Both the position numbers and the translations under genes were made by a program. DNA of 64,000 bases, taken from contig NZ_JAFIEU010000044.1 of assembly GCF_020832325.1 (NCBI RefSeq), forward strand, positions 62,001 through 126,000. Direction: 5' to 3'. Position 1 is the stretch's first letter; each line of letters opens with the position of its first letter. Below the pieces are notes generated by a model, which saw nothing but the letters and a program-made list of their open reading frames with translations, did no database searches and was not told the origin of the DNA. This document shows, one piece after another, positions 19,223-28,273 of this stretch. The DNA comes from Lunatimonas sp. GTDB taxonomy: Bacteria; Bacteroidota; Bacteroidia; Cytophagales; Cyclobacteriaceae.

Positions 19223-20440
19223 TTAAGCATTTTGCAATACTTGTTGCACTTTTTCCGCAGCTTCTTTCAGCGTGATGGCAGAAGTTACTTTGAGACCAGA
19301 TTCATCGATGATTTTTGCTCCCTCTTCAGCATTGGTGCCCTGAAGCCTCACGATGATTGGCACCCGAATGTCTCCGATGGATTTATAAGCTTCTACCACG
19401 CCACTTGCAATTCGGTCACAACGCACGATACCTCCAAATACGTTAATCAAAATAGCTTTTACCTTGGGATCTTTCAATATGATGCGGAATCCCGACTCCA
19501 CTGTCTGCGCATTGGCCCCTCCGCCTACATCCAAGAAGTTAGCAGGCTCGCCACCTGAAAGTTTGATCATATCCATGGTAGCCATGGCCAAGCCGGCACC
19601 GTTTACCATACAGCCAACATTGCCGTCTAGTTTTACGTAATTCAGTCCTGACTCACCGGCTTCTACTTCCAAGGGATCTTCTTCATCCAAGTCCCTCATT
19701 TCAGCCAGTTTCTTGTTTCTATACAACGCATTGTCGTCCAAGTTCACTTTTGCATCTACCGCCAAAATCTGATTATCAGATGTTTTGAGGACTGGATTGA
19801 TTTCCACCTGGGACGCATCGGTATTTTCATAAGCCTGATACAAGGAGAGGATGAATTTAACCATCTCCTTAAAGGCATTCCCCTCCAGCCCCAATTTAAA
19901 GGCTACTTTACGGGCTTGGTAACCCTGTATGCCGATCTGTGGATCGATCCATTCTTTGATTATTTTTTCCGGAGAATGCTCCGCTACCTCTTCGATATCC
20001 ATTCCACCTTCTACAGAGGCCATGATCACATTGCTGCCTGTGGCACGGTCCAAAAGGATGGACAGGTAATATTCCTTAGGCTCAGAATCACCCGGATAGT
20101 ACACATCTTGAGCGACCAAGATTTTCTTTACTTTCTTTCCTTCTTCTCCGGTTTGGATGGTGACCAAGGTGCCACCAAGGATGTTTTTCGCAATTTCAGG
20201 AACCTGATCCAACGACTTGGCCAAAACCACACCCCTCGATCCTGTTTCTTTAATTGTTCCCTTACCACGTCCACCCGCGTGAATCTGCGCTTTCAGAACA
20301 TACCAAGAAGTACCGGTTTCTGCATGTAGCTTTTTGGCTGCTTCCAACGCTTCCTCTGGGCTTGATGCGACCATACCTTCCTGAATTTTTACGCCGTATG
20401 ATTTGAGAACTTCCTTCGCCTGATATTCGTGTATATTCAT
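19223..20440 (-). CDS. sucC: Succinyl-CoA synthetase beta subunit
   Basis: Beta subunit of the citric acid cycle enzyme that makes ATP (or GTP) from succinyl-CoA; it forms a heteromer with SucD. It has 405 residues, full length. An ATP-grasp domain begins with MNIHEYQAKEVLKSYGV and has the nucleotide-binding KAQIHAGGRGKG near residue 46. The C-terminal CoA-ligase domain has FLDVGGGAN near 275, GGIVRCD near 335 and IVRLQGTNAEEG near 370. sucD is not adjacent, which is common in Bacteroidota. The gene is divergent from lolD, with 263 bases between. Confidence 0.96.
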   Translation of the reverse strand: MNIHEYQAKEVLKSYGVKIQEGMVASSPEEALEAAKKLHAETGTSWYVLKAQIHAGGRGKGTIKETGSRGVVLAKSLDQVPEIAKNILGGTLVTIQTGEEGKKVKKILVAQDVYYPGDSEPKEYYLSILLDRATGSNVIMASVEGGMDIEEVAEHSPEKIIKEWIDPQIGIQGYQARKVAFKLGLEGNAFKEMVKFILSLYQAYENTDASQVEINPVLKTSDNQILAVDAKVNLDDNALYRNKKLAEMRDLDEEDPLEVEAGESGLNYVKLDGNVGCMVNGAGLAMATMDMIKLSGGEPANFLDVGGGANAQTVESGFRIILKDPKVKAILINVFGGIVRCDRIASGVVEAYKSIGDIRVPIIVRLQGTNAEEGAKIIDESGLKVTSAITLKEAAEKVQQVLQNA

Positions 20441-20610
20441 CCTTGTAAAATTTTTGCTCGAAGTTAATGGCTAAACTCCGATAATTCAAGGTTTCCTTTC
20501 CTGTTTTTGTGAATTGTTAGCTAAATTAACCGTCTTGGATTCTCAGACCTCTCCTTATCTGTTTATCAGTCAAGCCGATATAATTAAAATACTGTAATGA
20601 CTGTCTTGGA

Positions 20611-20642
20611 TTGAGAATTTAGCCGAAAAACCGTTACTTTTA
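20611..20642 (+). promoter_or_regulatory. Candidate promoter of lolD
   Basis: TTG at 20611-20613 and TACTTTTA at 20635-20642 are spaced by 21 bases. The second differs from the Bacteroidota -7 consensus TAnnTTTG at one position. The predicted start would lie about 55 bases before the lolD ATG. A ten-base direct repeat (GTCTTGGATT at 20532-20541 and 20603-20612) flanks it; its meaning is unknown. Confidence 0.35.
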
Positions 20643-20703
20643 AAGTTTGGGGGGGATCCCCGTAGGCCGGATTTTGATCATCAAGTAAAAGCAAGTATTC
20701 CAA

Positions 20704-21363
20704 ATGTTAGTAGTTGCAAAGGACATACACAAGTATTATGGAGATCTCCACGTGTTGAAAGGCGTTGATGTGGAAATCAAAAAGGGGGAGATTGTGTCGA
20801 TTGTGGGGGCATCGGGGGCGGGAAAGAGTACCCTGCTTCACATCCTGGGCACTCTGGATGAAGCCGATCAAGGCTCCCTTTTGGTAGATAACATAGACCT
20901 GTCCGGCCTCAAGGGAGACAAATTGGCGGCATTTAGAAACGCCAAAATCGGTTTTATTTTTCAGTTTCATAACCTACTACCGGAGTTTACCGCCGAGGAA
21001 AATATTATTATCCCGGGATTGATTGCCGGGGGAAAGGAGAACTCGTTAAAAGTCCGGGCTGCGGAATTGGCCGATCTGCTCGGCATAGGCCCTAGATTGC
21101 AACATAAGCCTTCTGAACTATCGGGAGGGGAACAACAGCGCGTGGCGGTGGCCCGTGCGTTAATAAATAATCCGACGGTCATCTTTGCGGACGAACCTAG
21201 TGGAAACCTGGATACGCATTCCTCCCAATCCCTGCACGAACTTTTTTTCAGGCTTAGGGATGAGTTTGGCCAATCGTTCGTTATTGTGACGCACAACCAA
21301 AGCCTGGCTCAGATGTCAGACCGAATGTTGACTATGAAAGATGGCAAGATCCTTCTGCAATAA
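20704..21363 (+). CDS. lolD: Lipoprotein-releasing ABC transporter ATPase
   Basis: ATP-binding subunit of a MacB/LolCDE-type transporter that extracts lipoproteins from the inner membrane. It has 219 residues. Walker A is GASGAGKST at 36-44, the Q-loop is FQFHNLLPEFTAEEN near 85, the signature is LSGGEQQR at about 139-146, Walker B plus D-loop is VIFADEPSGNLD near 159, and the switch His is in VTHN near 195. The membrane partner is not adjacent, as often seen in Bacteroidota. Other MacB-type exporters have similar ATPases, so LolD is the most likely but not the only reading. Confidence 0.85.
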   Translation: MLVVAKDIHKYYGDLHVLKGVDVEIKKGEIVSIVGASGAGKSTLLHILGTLDEADQGSLLVDNIDLSGLKGDKLAAFRNAKIGFIFQFHNLLPEFTAEENIIIPGLIAGGKENSLKVRAAELADLLGIGPRLQHKPSELSGGEQQRVAVARALINNPTVIFADEPSGNLDTHSSQSLHELFFRLRDEFGQSFVIVTHNQSLAQMSDRMLTMKDGKILLQ

Positions 21364-21429
21364 GCTAAGATCCCGATTTCCTATAGCATGCTACATTTCA
21401 TATGGTGCACTAGGGTAGTTGTCAGCTGC

Positions 21430-23472
21430 CTAGGGGACAGGTAGGTAGTAGAAATAGCCGTCTTCCGCACCGATGACCAAATAGCGCTTGTCCTCCCATT
21501 GGGCAATGGTAGGAGTAGTGGAATGGGCTGCTAACAGATGATGGTGCACGGGACCGTTGTCTTTAAACCGCCACATCCCCTCAGAATCCTTTCCAAGTCC
21601 TTTTAATACATTCACATTGGTGGCGCTGTTGACCAAAATATCCAACATGCCATCGCCGTCCCAATCAAAAAAAGTAAAGGTTCGTCTACCACTTCCTCCT
21701 GCATCGCGTTGATTCATCCGCAACAGTCCCGAAGTTTCGTTTTGGGGCCGTCCGCTTCCATCGTATGCTGAAACTCCCTCGCCCCAAAAAACGCGCTGTG
21801 GCGGTGCCAAGCCTAGAGACCCATCCGCATTTCGTGTTCTTTCAAATAGTGCCAAAAATCCTTCCTGGTCCAACATAACCAAGTCCATCAGGCCATCTTC
21901 ATTCCAGTCTATCAGGTGAGGTGTAGTGCGCCATTGGGTGACCAATTCTTTTCCCTTAGGCTTCCACCATGTCCAAGCTGGGGTAGGGGTGACACCCGCG
22001 TAGTCTACTTCCAATGGGATAGCAGAAGCCAGCCTAGGGTTTGTCCTAGTGCCTATATTTTTGTAAAAAAGCACCTTACCCCAAATCCCATTGGTTACGA
22101 TGTCCGGCAGTCCGTCTCCGTCCCAATCTCCTACGGAAGGATTGGTATATCCCCACTTGGCTTCCGCAGGTCCCTGAATAGAGCCGTTTGGGCCGGCTTG
22201 TTCGCGAATAACGCCATTTTGGTCTGCCAGGTACACCGGTGGTGCCCAGTGCGGGGGATTTCCTCCCAGGTTTTTGATAAAACCCAGGTATCCCGCTGTA
22301 TTTCCCACGATCAAATCTTCCAGACCGTCTCCATCCCAATCCACACTCACCGGTGCGGCGAGTGCTCCAAACTTTACCCGATCAGCCTGTTGCTTAAAAT
22401 ACTTAGGGGGTAGAAACTGCGGCAAACCGTCAACAACGGCGCCCGTTCCTTCAATCAGGGCCACCCGTCCATCTTCGTCACCTACGACCAAATCGACAAT
22501 GCCATTGCCTGTAAAATCCACGGCCGTTGGGGTAATCATGCAAAGTTCCATTCGAAGCGGTACTCCGGCAACTGAAAGTTTCCTTCCGGGTCCATATTTC
22601 GGATCTTCACGGGTTCCTACGTTTTCAAAATAGGTAAAGCCATCCAGAAACTCCCCACACAGTAAGTCTAAATCTCCATCTCCGTCAAAATCCGCAAAAT
22701 TTGGAGAAGGCATCCCGTACACGTCAACGGCCTCACCGGCAGTTGTGTAAATTTTCCTGGGTTTTGCGTAGTCGGGTTGCTCATCGGTGCCACGGTTTTC
22801 CAATAGGTACGTGTATCCTCTCAGGGGACCGTTTTTCCACTTGCCGTTTGCATCCCACGCATCATCCCAGCCGTATTCCCCCCAAAAGCCAATACCAACA
22901 ACCAAGTCCAGTACCCCATTTCCCGTAAAGTCGACAAACTTCCATTGATTTGCCCGTATACGGCCCTCCCCTAAATGGATTTGATCGGGATCGCCGAGTA
23001 CTTGGGGATATTCAAACCCGGAGTTTTTAAAATCGGGGTAGTAGGCACCGGACGTGGTTACCCGCCACTCGTTATTCACGTAGGAAATTTGCGGTGACCT
23101 TCCTGCGGGTCCCATGCGGAAGCTGGGTTCAAAGATGGGCAGCAAGGTAGCGGGGTCTGTTTTTCCGCTGTGCAGGAACACATGAACGCCGTTAGAAGGG
23201 CGATCGGTACAGGCAACGACGAGGTCCATTAAGCCGTCGCCGTTCCAATCCATGGGTAATGGCCAAGCCCATAGACCCACACCTAGGTCAACCATTAATG
23301 AAGGATTTTGGTAGGTAAGCGTAGAAATTTGCCCAGTAGTGTCAGTTTCGGTGTTCGAAAATGGTTCAACCGGATGGGTTTTTTGCCGCTCAGAGGACTC
23401 GGCGGAAAGAAGGAGGGCAGCAAAAAAGACTACCGGAAATGTAGCTGTGACTACGTGAAATCGATGCGTCAT
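21430..23472 (-). CDS. Secreted FG-GAP/VCBS repeat protein
   Basis: A protein of about 680 residues. The ATG at 23472 puts a signal peptide (MTHRFHVVTATFPVVFFAALLLS) at the very N-terminus; an upstream ATG at 23496 adds eight residues. The body consists of repeated units with the calcium-binding core D-x-D-x-D/N-G-x-x-D, for example DWNGDGLMDLVV, DFDGDGDLDLLCG, DWDGDGLEDLIVG, DWDGDGLPDIV and DWDGDGMLDILV. Such repeats form integrin-like beta-propellers. I see no enzymatic motif, so it is probably a binding or surface protein. It lies upstream, on the opposite strand, of lolD and 92 bases from the next gene cluster. Confidence 0.85.
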   Translation of the reverse strand: MTHRFHVVTATFPVVFFAALLLSAESSERQKTHPVEPFSNTETDTTGQISTLTYQNPSLMVDLGVGLWAWPLPMDWNGDGLMDLVVACTDRPSNGVHVFLHSGKTDPATLLPIFEPSFRMGPAGRSPQISYVNNEWRVTTSGAYYPDFKNSGFEYPQVLGDPDQIHLGEGRIRANQWKFVDFTGNGVLDLVVGIGFWGEYGWDDAWDANGKWKNGPLRGYTYLLENRGTDEQPDYAKPRKIYTTAGEAVDVYGMPSPNFADFDGDGDLDLLCGEFLDGFTYFENVGTREDPKYGPGRKLSVAGVPLRMELCMITPTAVDFTGNGIVDLVVGDEDGRVALIEGTGAVVDGLPQFLPPKYFKQQADRVKFGALAAPVSVDWDGDGLEDLIVGNTAGYLGFIKNLGGNPPHWAPPVYLADQNGVIREQAGPNGSIQGPAEAKWGYTNPSVGDWDGDGLPDIVTNGIWGKVLFYKNIGTRTNPRLASAIPLEVDYAGVTPTPAWTWWKPKGKELVTQWRTTPHLIDWNEDGLMDLVMLDQEGFLALFERTRNADGSLGLAPPQRVFWGEGVSAYDGSGRPQNETSGLLRMNQRDAGGSGRRTFTFFDWDGDGMLDILVNSATNVNVLKGLGKDSEGMWRFKDNGPVHHHLLAAHSTTPTIAQWEDKRYLVIGAEDGYFYYLPVP

Positions 23473-23588
23473 GGTGATTTTGGGTTGGTTAATCAAAGAC
23501 TACTGCTGCCTACCATAAATATACGCCATAATCTCATATTAGGCCAATTGATGCTTGGGCCTGTATAATCACGGGTAAAAGGTACGAT

Positions 23589-24806
23589 TTAGGCTTGTCC
23601 CTTCTTCTCCTTCAGATTGGGGAGCAGCCAAGTGATCAGGCCCAACAGTGGTAAGAAGGAGCAAACCAAAAACACAAATTGGATATCCGTCTGATCGGCA
23701 AGCTTGCCCAAAAGGGCAGAACCCAATCCCCCCATCCCGAAGGCAAAGCCAAAGAACAGTCCGGAGATCATGCCTACGCGGCCGGGCAAGAGCTCCTGGG
23801 CATAGACCAAAATAGCGGAAAAGGCAGAAGCCAATACCACCCCAATCACTACGGCAAGGATGATCACCCATGCCAAGCCAACATGGGGTAGGAGTAGGGT
23901 AAAAGGAGCGGATCCAAGTATGGAAATCCAAATAATGTATTTTCTCCCGTATTTGTCTCCCATAGGCCCACCTAAATAGGTACCCGCCGCTATCGCCGCG
24001 AGAAATACGAACAGGTAGACCTGGGACGTGGCTACGCTGACCTGAAACTTTTCAATGAGAAAAAAGGTGAAATAGCTGGTCATACAAGCCATGTAAAAGT
24101 ACTTGGAAAAAATCAGTACCAGCAAGATTGCAACCGAAGTTTTGACCTTTCCGATGGACAGTCCATGATGGGAAATCGTAAAGGATTTTCCCACCGAGGC
24201 CTTTCGCGCGGCTATATTAGCCCGGTACCAATGACCTACTTTATACAATGCCAAAATCGCCAACATGGCCCCTAGGGCAAACCAGCGAACATTTCCCTGT
24301 CCGTAGGGCATAACTACCAAGGCCACCAATAAGGGACCAATGGCGGAGCCAGCATTGCCGCCAATCTGAAATACTGACTGCGCAAAACCCCGTCTGCCGC
24401 CCGATGCCAAATAAGCCACACGGGAAGATTCGGGATGAAAAACCGAGGATCCCATGCCTACCAAAGCAACCGCGCACAAAATCACCCAGTACGAAGCTGC
24501 GGAAGCCAAGAGCAGCAAACCCAGCAAGGAAAAGCCCATGCCGATAGCCAGGGAGAAAGGTTGGGGCCTTTTGTCGGTAAAGTATCCGACAAAAGGCTGG
24601 AGTAGGGAGGCAGTGGCCTGAAAGGTGAGAGTAATCAACCCAATCTGGGTAAAACTCAATACGTAGTTATCCTTGAGCAGGGGATAAATAGCCGGAATAA
24701 CCGACTGCACCAAATCATTTAACAGGTGTGCAAAGCTGATCGTGAACAGGATGGGATATACCGTGGATTCACTAGTGGCAGTGGCCGATACCTTTACATT
24801 TCCCAC
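23589..24806 (-). CDS. fsr: MFS transporter, fosmidomycin-resistance family
   Basis: An integral inner-membrane drug exporter of 405 residues with about 12 hydrophobic segments. Family hallmarks are visible: FAHLLNDLVQSVIPAIYPLLK at the N-terminus, FTQIGLITLTFQATASLLQPFVGYF around residue 55-75, and GMGSSVFHPESSRVAYLASGGRRG near 120-140, which is characteristic of Fsr. It is separated from the upstream peptidase gene by only four bases, so they are likely co-transcribed. Substrate specificity is inferred from the family and could differ. Confidence 0.85.
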   Translation of the reverse strand: MGNVKVSATATSESTVYPILFTISFAHLLNDLVQSVIPAIYPLLKDNYVLSFTQIGLITLTFQATASLLQPFVGYFTDKRPQPFSLAIGMGFSLLGLLLLASAASYWVILCAVALVGMGSSVFHPESSRVAYLASGGRRGFAQSVFQIGGNAGSAIGPLLVALVVMPYGQGNVRWFALGAMLAILALYKVGHWYRANIAARKASVGKSFTISHHGLSIGKVKTSVAILLVLIFSKYFYMACMTSYFTFFLIEKFQVSVATSQVYLFVFLAAIAAGTYLGGPMGDKYGRKYIIWISILGSAPFTLLLPHVGLAWVIILAVVIGVVLASAFSAILVYAQELLPGRVGMISGLFFGFAFGMGGLGSALLGKLADQTDIQFVFLVCSFLPLLGLITWLLPNLKEKKGQA

Positions 24807-24810
24807 GGTT

Positions 24811-26916
24811 TTAGTTTGTTTTCATTAGATCCATGGAGTTTGCGATGCGCTGTGACAACTTTTTTATGGCTTCGGTGTAAGTGCGGTCCCACTTTTCCAT
24901 GGAGGAGACGTCTTTTAACTCTATGGAATACTGAATTGCGGGGAGTACCCAGGAAGCATAACCGCTAAAAGGATCAATCGATCCATACAAGGATTGATAC
25001 CAGCCACCGAAGGGCATACCTTCTTTCATCAGAAAGCTTTTTTCCCATTCGAGTAATTTCTTGTTCAGTTGTATCAACTGCTTGTTAGACAGTGTATTAT
25101 TATCTAATGCACTTTCAAGTGCCTGCTCAAACCTTTCAGCCGTAGATGCCAAGTCTGAGATGGCCGCTTTTGAACGGGAAAACCCTGAGAAGTTTGCGGA
25201 AAATGCATGGATTTGTTTCTCTGCTTGTTCGAAATGGGTGACTAGGTCCTGAGCATAGCGACTAGGTTTGTAGGGTATTACATCTGCATTTGCCGCGCGA
25301 AGGGCCATGATTCCTACCCATTGCTCCACGGTTCCACCCATCTGAAATGTGGGGTCTGCAAATTTCTCGTAAAAGTGAAGGTTATCGTAGTTCGTGTGGT
25401 AAAGCGTGGGGCCACCTGCACCGCCACTTAGCGAAGGGATTCCGGCAAACATGTAAAATGCGATGTGATCTGAGCCTCCACCCAAGGCCCCCATCGTCGG
25501 TTCTGCGTTATTTCCTGCCCAAGAATCAAAAATGGTTTGATCTGAGTCGGGGAGAGTAACCGCGTGCGTAGCTCCTGCCATGAGATGTTTTAGACTGGGG
25601 GAGGAGGATCCTCGGACATTTCTTCCGGCCACGCCTGCATCAAAATTCATGTAGGCAACTGTTTTGGCCTGTAGTTCCTCTTTCAGTTGCTCTACCCACT
25701 CAGCAGAACCGATCACCCCATGCTCCTCGCCATCCCAATGGGCAATGAGAATAGATCTTTTGGGCCTTTGGCCACTGTTGGCCATTTTTCCAAGTGATTC
25801 ACTGAGCGCCAATAACATGGAGGTTCCACTGTTGGGATCGGTGGCACCGAAGGACCATGCGTCGTAGTGACACCCAAGGATAACCCATTCGTCGGGAAAC
25901 GTACTTCCCTCTAACATTCCTACCACGTTATTGATCCGAACAAATTCCCGTTTTTGTTCGACTTTCAACCGAACGGTAAGTGCATCTCCACCCTCTACCC
26001 GATAGGTGAAAGGCAATCCTCCCTGCCACCCTGTAGGCACCGGCTTGCCTTTCATAGCTCCAATAATTTCCTGTGCAGACCCGTAGGGAATGGCAGTAAC
26101 AGGAATTTTGGGCAGCTCCGTGTCTTCTGGCTTTTTTCGAGTTACCTGTTTCTTTCCGTCAAGGGGCAACGCAGGCTCAAAAGGTGTCAAGGGATCCCCT
26201 GTGAAGGGCACCGTCAATAGGGATCCCCGCTGTACCGAACTTTCGTTGTAGTATATTCCATCCGGATACACCAACCCCTTGGCATAGCCACTGTCACCTG
26301 GATCGGTGAAAATAAGCAGGCCCACGGCCCCGTATTCTTCGGCAAACTTTGCCTTATAGCCTCTGAAGTTACCACCGTACCTGGCAATGACAATTTTTCC
26401 CTCTACCGAGACACCGAGCGTCTTTAATTGTTCGAAATCGGCTTTTGTACCGTAATTGGCATACACTACCTCAGCCGTTACATCGCCACTGCCTGAATAG
26501 GCATTCCATCCCTTCTTTAGTTCGGGATGGTTGGAGTATGGATCATCCGGTAAGACATATTCCTGCTGATTGAGTGGCTTCCTTATTGGCGTAATGATTT
26601 CTACGAGTGATTCGCCTGGTTCTGGCGCCAGATAGACATCATAGGGATAAAAATCGACCTTCCATCCGGCAGCTTTCATGGTTTCGCCTAGATACCTTCC
26701 GACTTTGTGGTTTGCTTCACTGCCCGCCACATGTGGCTCGGAACTGATGGTCTCGAGATGTACTCTAAAACGGGAGAAATCAACCGTTTCAAGGAACTTT
26801 GCCTCCAGTTGCTTTTGGGTTGCCAGGTTATCTTTGGTAAAACCGTAATGCAGCTCCTGTGCTTCTACCTGAAAGAAAGCAAGGGTAAGTAGAAAAATGG
26901 CAAAGGATTTTTTCAT
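24811..26916 (-). CDS. M28 zinc peptidase, PSMA/NAALADase-like
   Basis: A 701-residue exported peptidase resembling glutamate carboxypeptidase II. It has a signal peptide (MKKSFAIFLLTLAFFQVEAQ), a PA insert domain (about residues 120-280), then the M28 catalytic domain. Zinc ligands and catalytic residues are visible in CHYDAWSFGATDPNSG (His and bridging Asp), WDGEEHGVIGSAEW (catalytic Glu and ligand Glu), NFDAGV (ligand Asp) and LYHTNYDN (final His). A C-terminal helical region matches the transferrin-receptor-like dimerisation domain. The active site looks complete. It probably releases amino acids from peptides in the periplasm. It forms a tight pair with the downstream MFS gene. Confidence 0.9.
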   Translation of the reverse strand: MKKSFAIFLLTLAFFQVEAQELHYGFTKDNLATQKQLEAKFLETVDFSRFRVHLETISSEPHVAGSEANHKVGRYLGETMKAAGWKVDFYPYDVYLAPEPGESLVEIITPIRKPLNQQEYVLPDDPYSNHPELKKGWNAYSGSGDVTAEVVYANYGTKADFEQLKTLGVSVEGKIVIARYGGNFRGYKAKFAEEYGAVGLLIFTDPGDSGYAKGLVYPDGIYYNESSVQRGSLLTVPFTGDPLTPFEPALPLDGKKQVTRKKPEDTELPKIPVTAIPYGSAQEIIGAMKGKPVPTGWQGGLPFTYRVEGGDALTVRLKVEQKREFVRINNVVGMLEGSTFPDEWVILGCHYDAWSFGATDPNSGTSMLLALSESLGKMANSGQRPKRSILIAHWDGEEHGVIGSAEWVEQLKEELQAKTVAYMNFDAGVAGRNVRGSSSPSLKHLMAGATHAVTLPDSDQTIFDSWAGNNAEPTMGALGGGSDHIAFYMFAGIPSLSGGAGGPTLYHTNYDNLHFYEKFADPTFQMGGTVEQWVGIMALRAANADVIPYKPSRYAQDLVTHFEQAEKQIHAFSANFSGFSRSKAAISDLASTAERFEQALESALDNNTLSNKQLIQLNKKLLEWEKSFLMKEGMPFGGWYQSLYGSIDPFSGYASWVLPAIQYSIELKDVSSMEKWDRTYTEAIKKLSQRIANSMDLMKTN

Positions 26917-26970
26917 TATAGTTTGTTATTGCGTGTTAGTGGAATGATTTGAATGTACATTGTTTCGCAG

Positions 26971-28137
26971 CTATTGGATTAGGCTATTTACTTTCCAAAG
27001 GTTATTTCCAGTAGTATTGCGGATTCTCTTCGTACGTAGATACCTGTTTAACTCGTATTCGTCATAGTTTTCATCATTGGGATCAAAACTACTGATTCTC
27101 ACCCTTCCCCGTGAATGGATGAAAGATTGGTCTCCAATCCACATACCTACGTGCACTACCCGTTCAGGCGAATTATCTGTAGCAGGCACTCCGAAAAAGA
27201 GTAAATCGCCGACCTCTAAGTCATCCCAGTTCTTGGACGTATCCACTTCTTGCCCTTCATGTACTTGTTGGGAGGCGTCGCGGGGAATAATCATGCCGTT
27301 CAGGAAGAAAATGGTCTTGGTAAACCCACTACAGTCCAATCCTTTGGGTGAGGTACCGCCCCATAAATAAGGAACACCCATCATGCGCTTTGCCGTTCCG
27401 ATTAGGTTTTCGTCCGACAATTCCCTGGAAGCTAGCCAAGATACATAGAGCAGAGTTTCTTCTTTGGGCACAAATCCCCTTCTGCCATCCGGCAATTCAA
27501 CCGAGTAAAAACCACCTTCGTCACCGAGGTTCTTCAGAATATTGCCGGCTGTTAGGTCTGAAACGGGCAATTGGTAGCTGTCCGGTTTGGAAAATACCGT
27601 ACCCAGCATTTCAGTATATACCAGTTTCTCTGCTTCGGACCAAAGGGCCATTTCCCGCGCGGATTTCAGTGCAATTCCCGCTGCATCCACCCAGGAAATA
27701 TACCCTTCTGGGGTCTGTACTAGGTACCAGCTGTCTTCTTTCTTTAATACATTTAAAGGAGTGCCCAATAGCGCTTGGGTGGCCAATTCGGCAGAATGCT
27801 TCGGTTGGCTGCGAATGTTTGCCACGGAGATGGTAACTAGGGCTTGGGTCTGCTCGCCTAGTTCCTTATCGGGTAGTAGATTTACCTGGTTTTGGTAAGA
27901 TACGCCACTTTCATCAATCCGTCTAACTAGCTCCATCAGCGCATCAGGTAGGTTGGTTTCTCCTTTGAGTAAGCCATCCTCAAAAGTGATCTCCCAGAGT
28001 GCCACTCGTTTGTCAGGAGCATAGTCCGATTTAATGGAGGAAATGATTTCAACTATAGTCGCTTCGTGGCTAGGCTCGCTGCAGGAGGCCCAAAAAACCG
28101 AAATGGCGCACAAAATGAGGTAAGTGGCTTTCTTCAT
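26971..28137 (-). CDS. SH3 and NlpC/P60 peptidase, YkfC-like lipoprotein
   Basis: Probable gamma-D-glutamyl-diamino acid endopeptidase acting on cell-wall peptides. The ATG at 28137 gives 388 residues starting MKKATYLILCAISVFWASC, a plausible lipoprotein signal; an ATG at 28155 adds six residues. Two bacterial SH3-like regions lie at about 95-230. The NlpC/P60 domain follows with the catalytic Cys in GLDCSGFTKT, preceded by MGVPYLWGGTSPK, the catalytic His in VVHVGMWIGD, and IHSRGRVRIS. The domain order equals that of YkfC-type enzymes that help recycle murein peptides. It is followed by the M28 peptidase gene, possibly a peptide-scavenging group. Confidence 0.88.
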   Translation of the reverse strand: MKKATYLILCAISVFWASCSEPSHEATIVEIISSIKSDYAPDKRVALWEITFEDGLLKGETNLPDALMELVRRIDESGVSYQNQVNLLPDKELGEQTQALVTISVANIRSQPKHSAELATQALLGTPLNVLKKEDSWYLVQTPEGYISWVDAAGIALKSAREMALWSEAEKLVYTEMLGTVFSKPDSYQLPVSDLTAGNILKNLGDEGGFYSVELPDGRRGFVPKEETLLYVSWLASRELSDENLIGTAKRMMGVPYLWGGTSPKGLDCSGFTKTIFFLNGMIIPRDASQQVHEGQEVDTSKNWDDLEVGDLLFFGVPATDNSPERVVHVGMWIGDQSFIHSRGRVRISSFDPNDENYDEYELNRYLRTKRIRNTTGNNLWKVNSLIQ

Positions 28138-28273
28138 TCTACGGGTAGTTGTCATTGGTCAAGGCAACAAACTAAGACTCTAAAGGCCGAAAAGCCGACA
28201 ACCCAGTTTGCATTAGGCAAATATACCGGTCATTCGGAAAAAACAGACAGTCTTTGCATACTAATGTGTGCAA

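Noticed and set aside
20532-20612. Ten-base direct repeat GTCTTGGATT between sucC and lolD
   Set aside because: Only two copies, 71 bases apart; possible by chance and not linked to a known operator.
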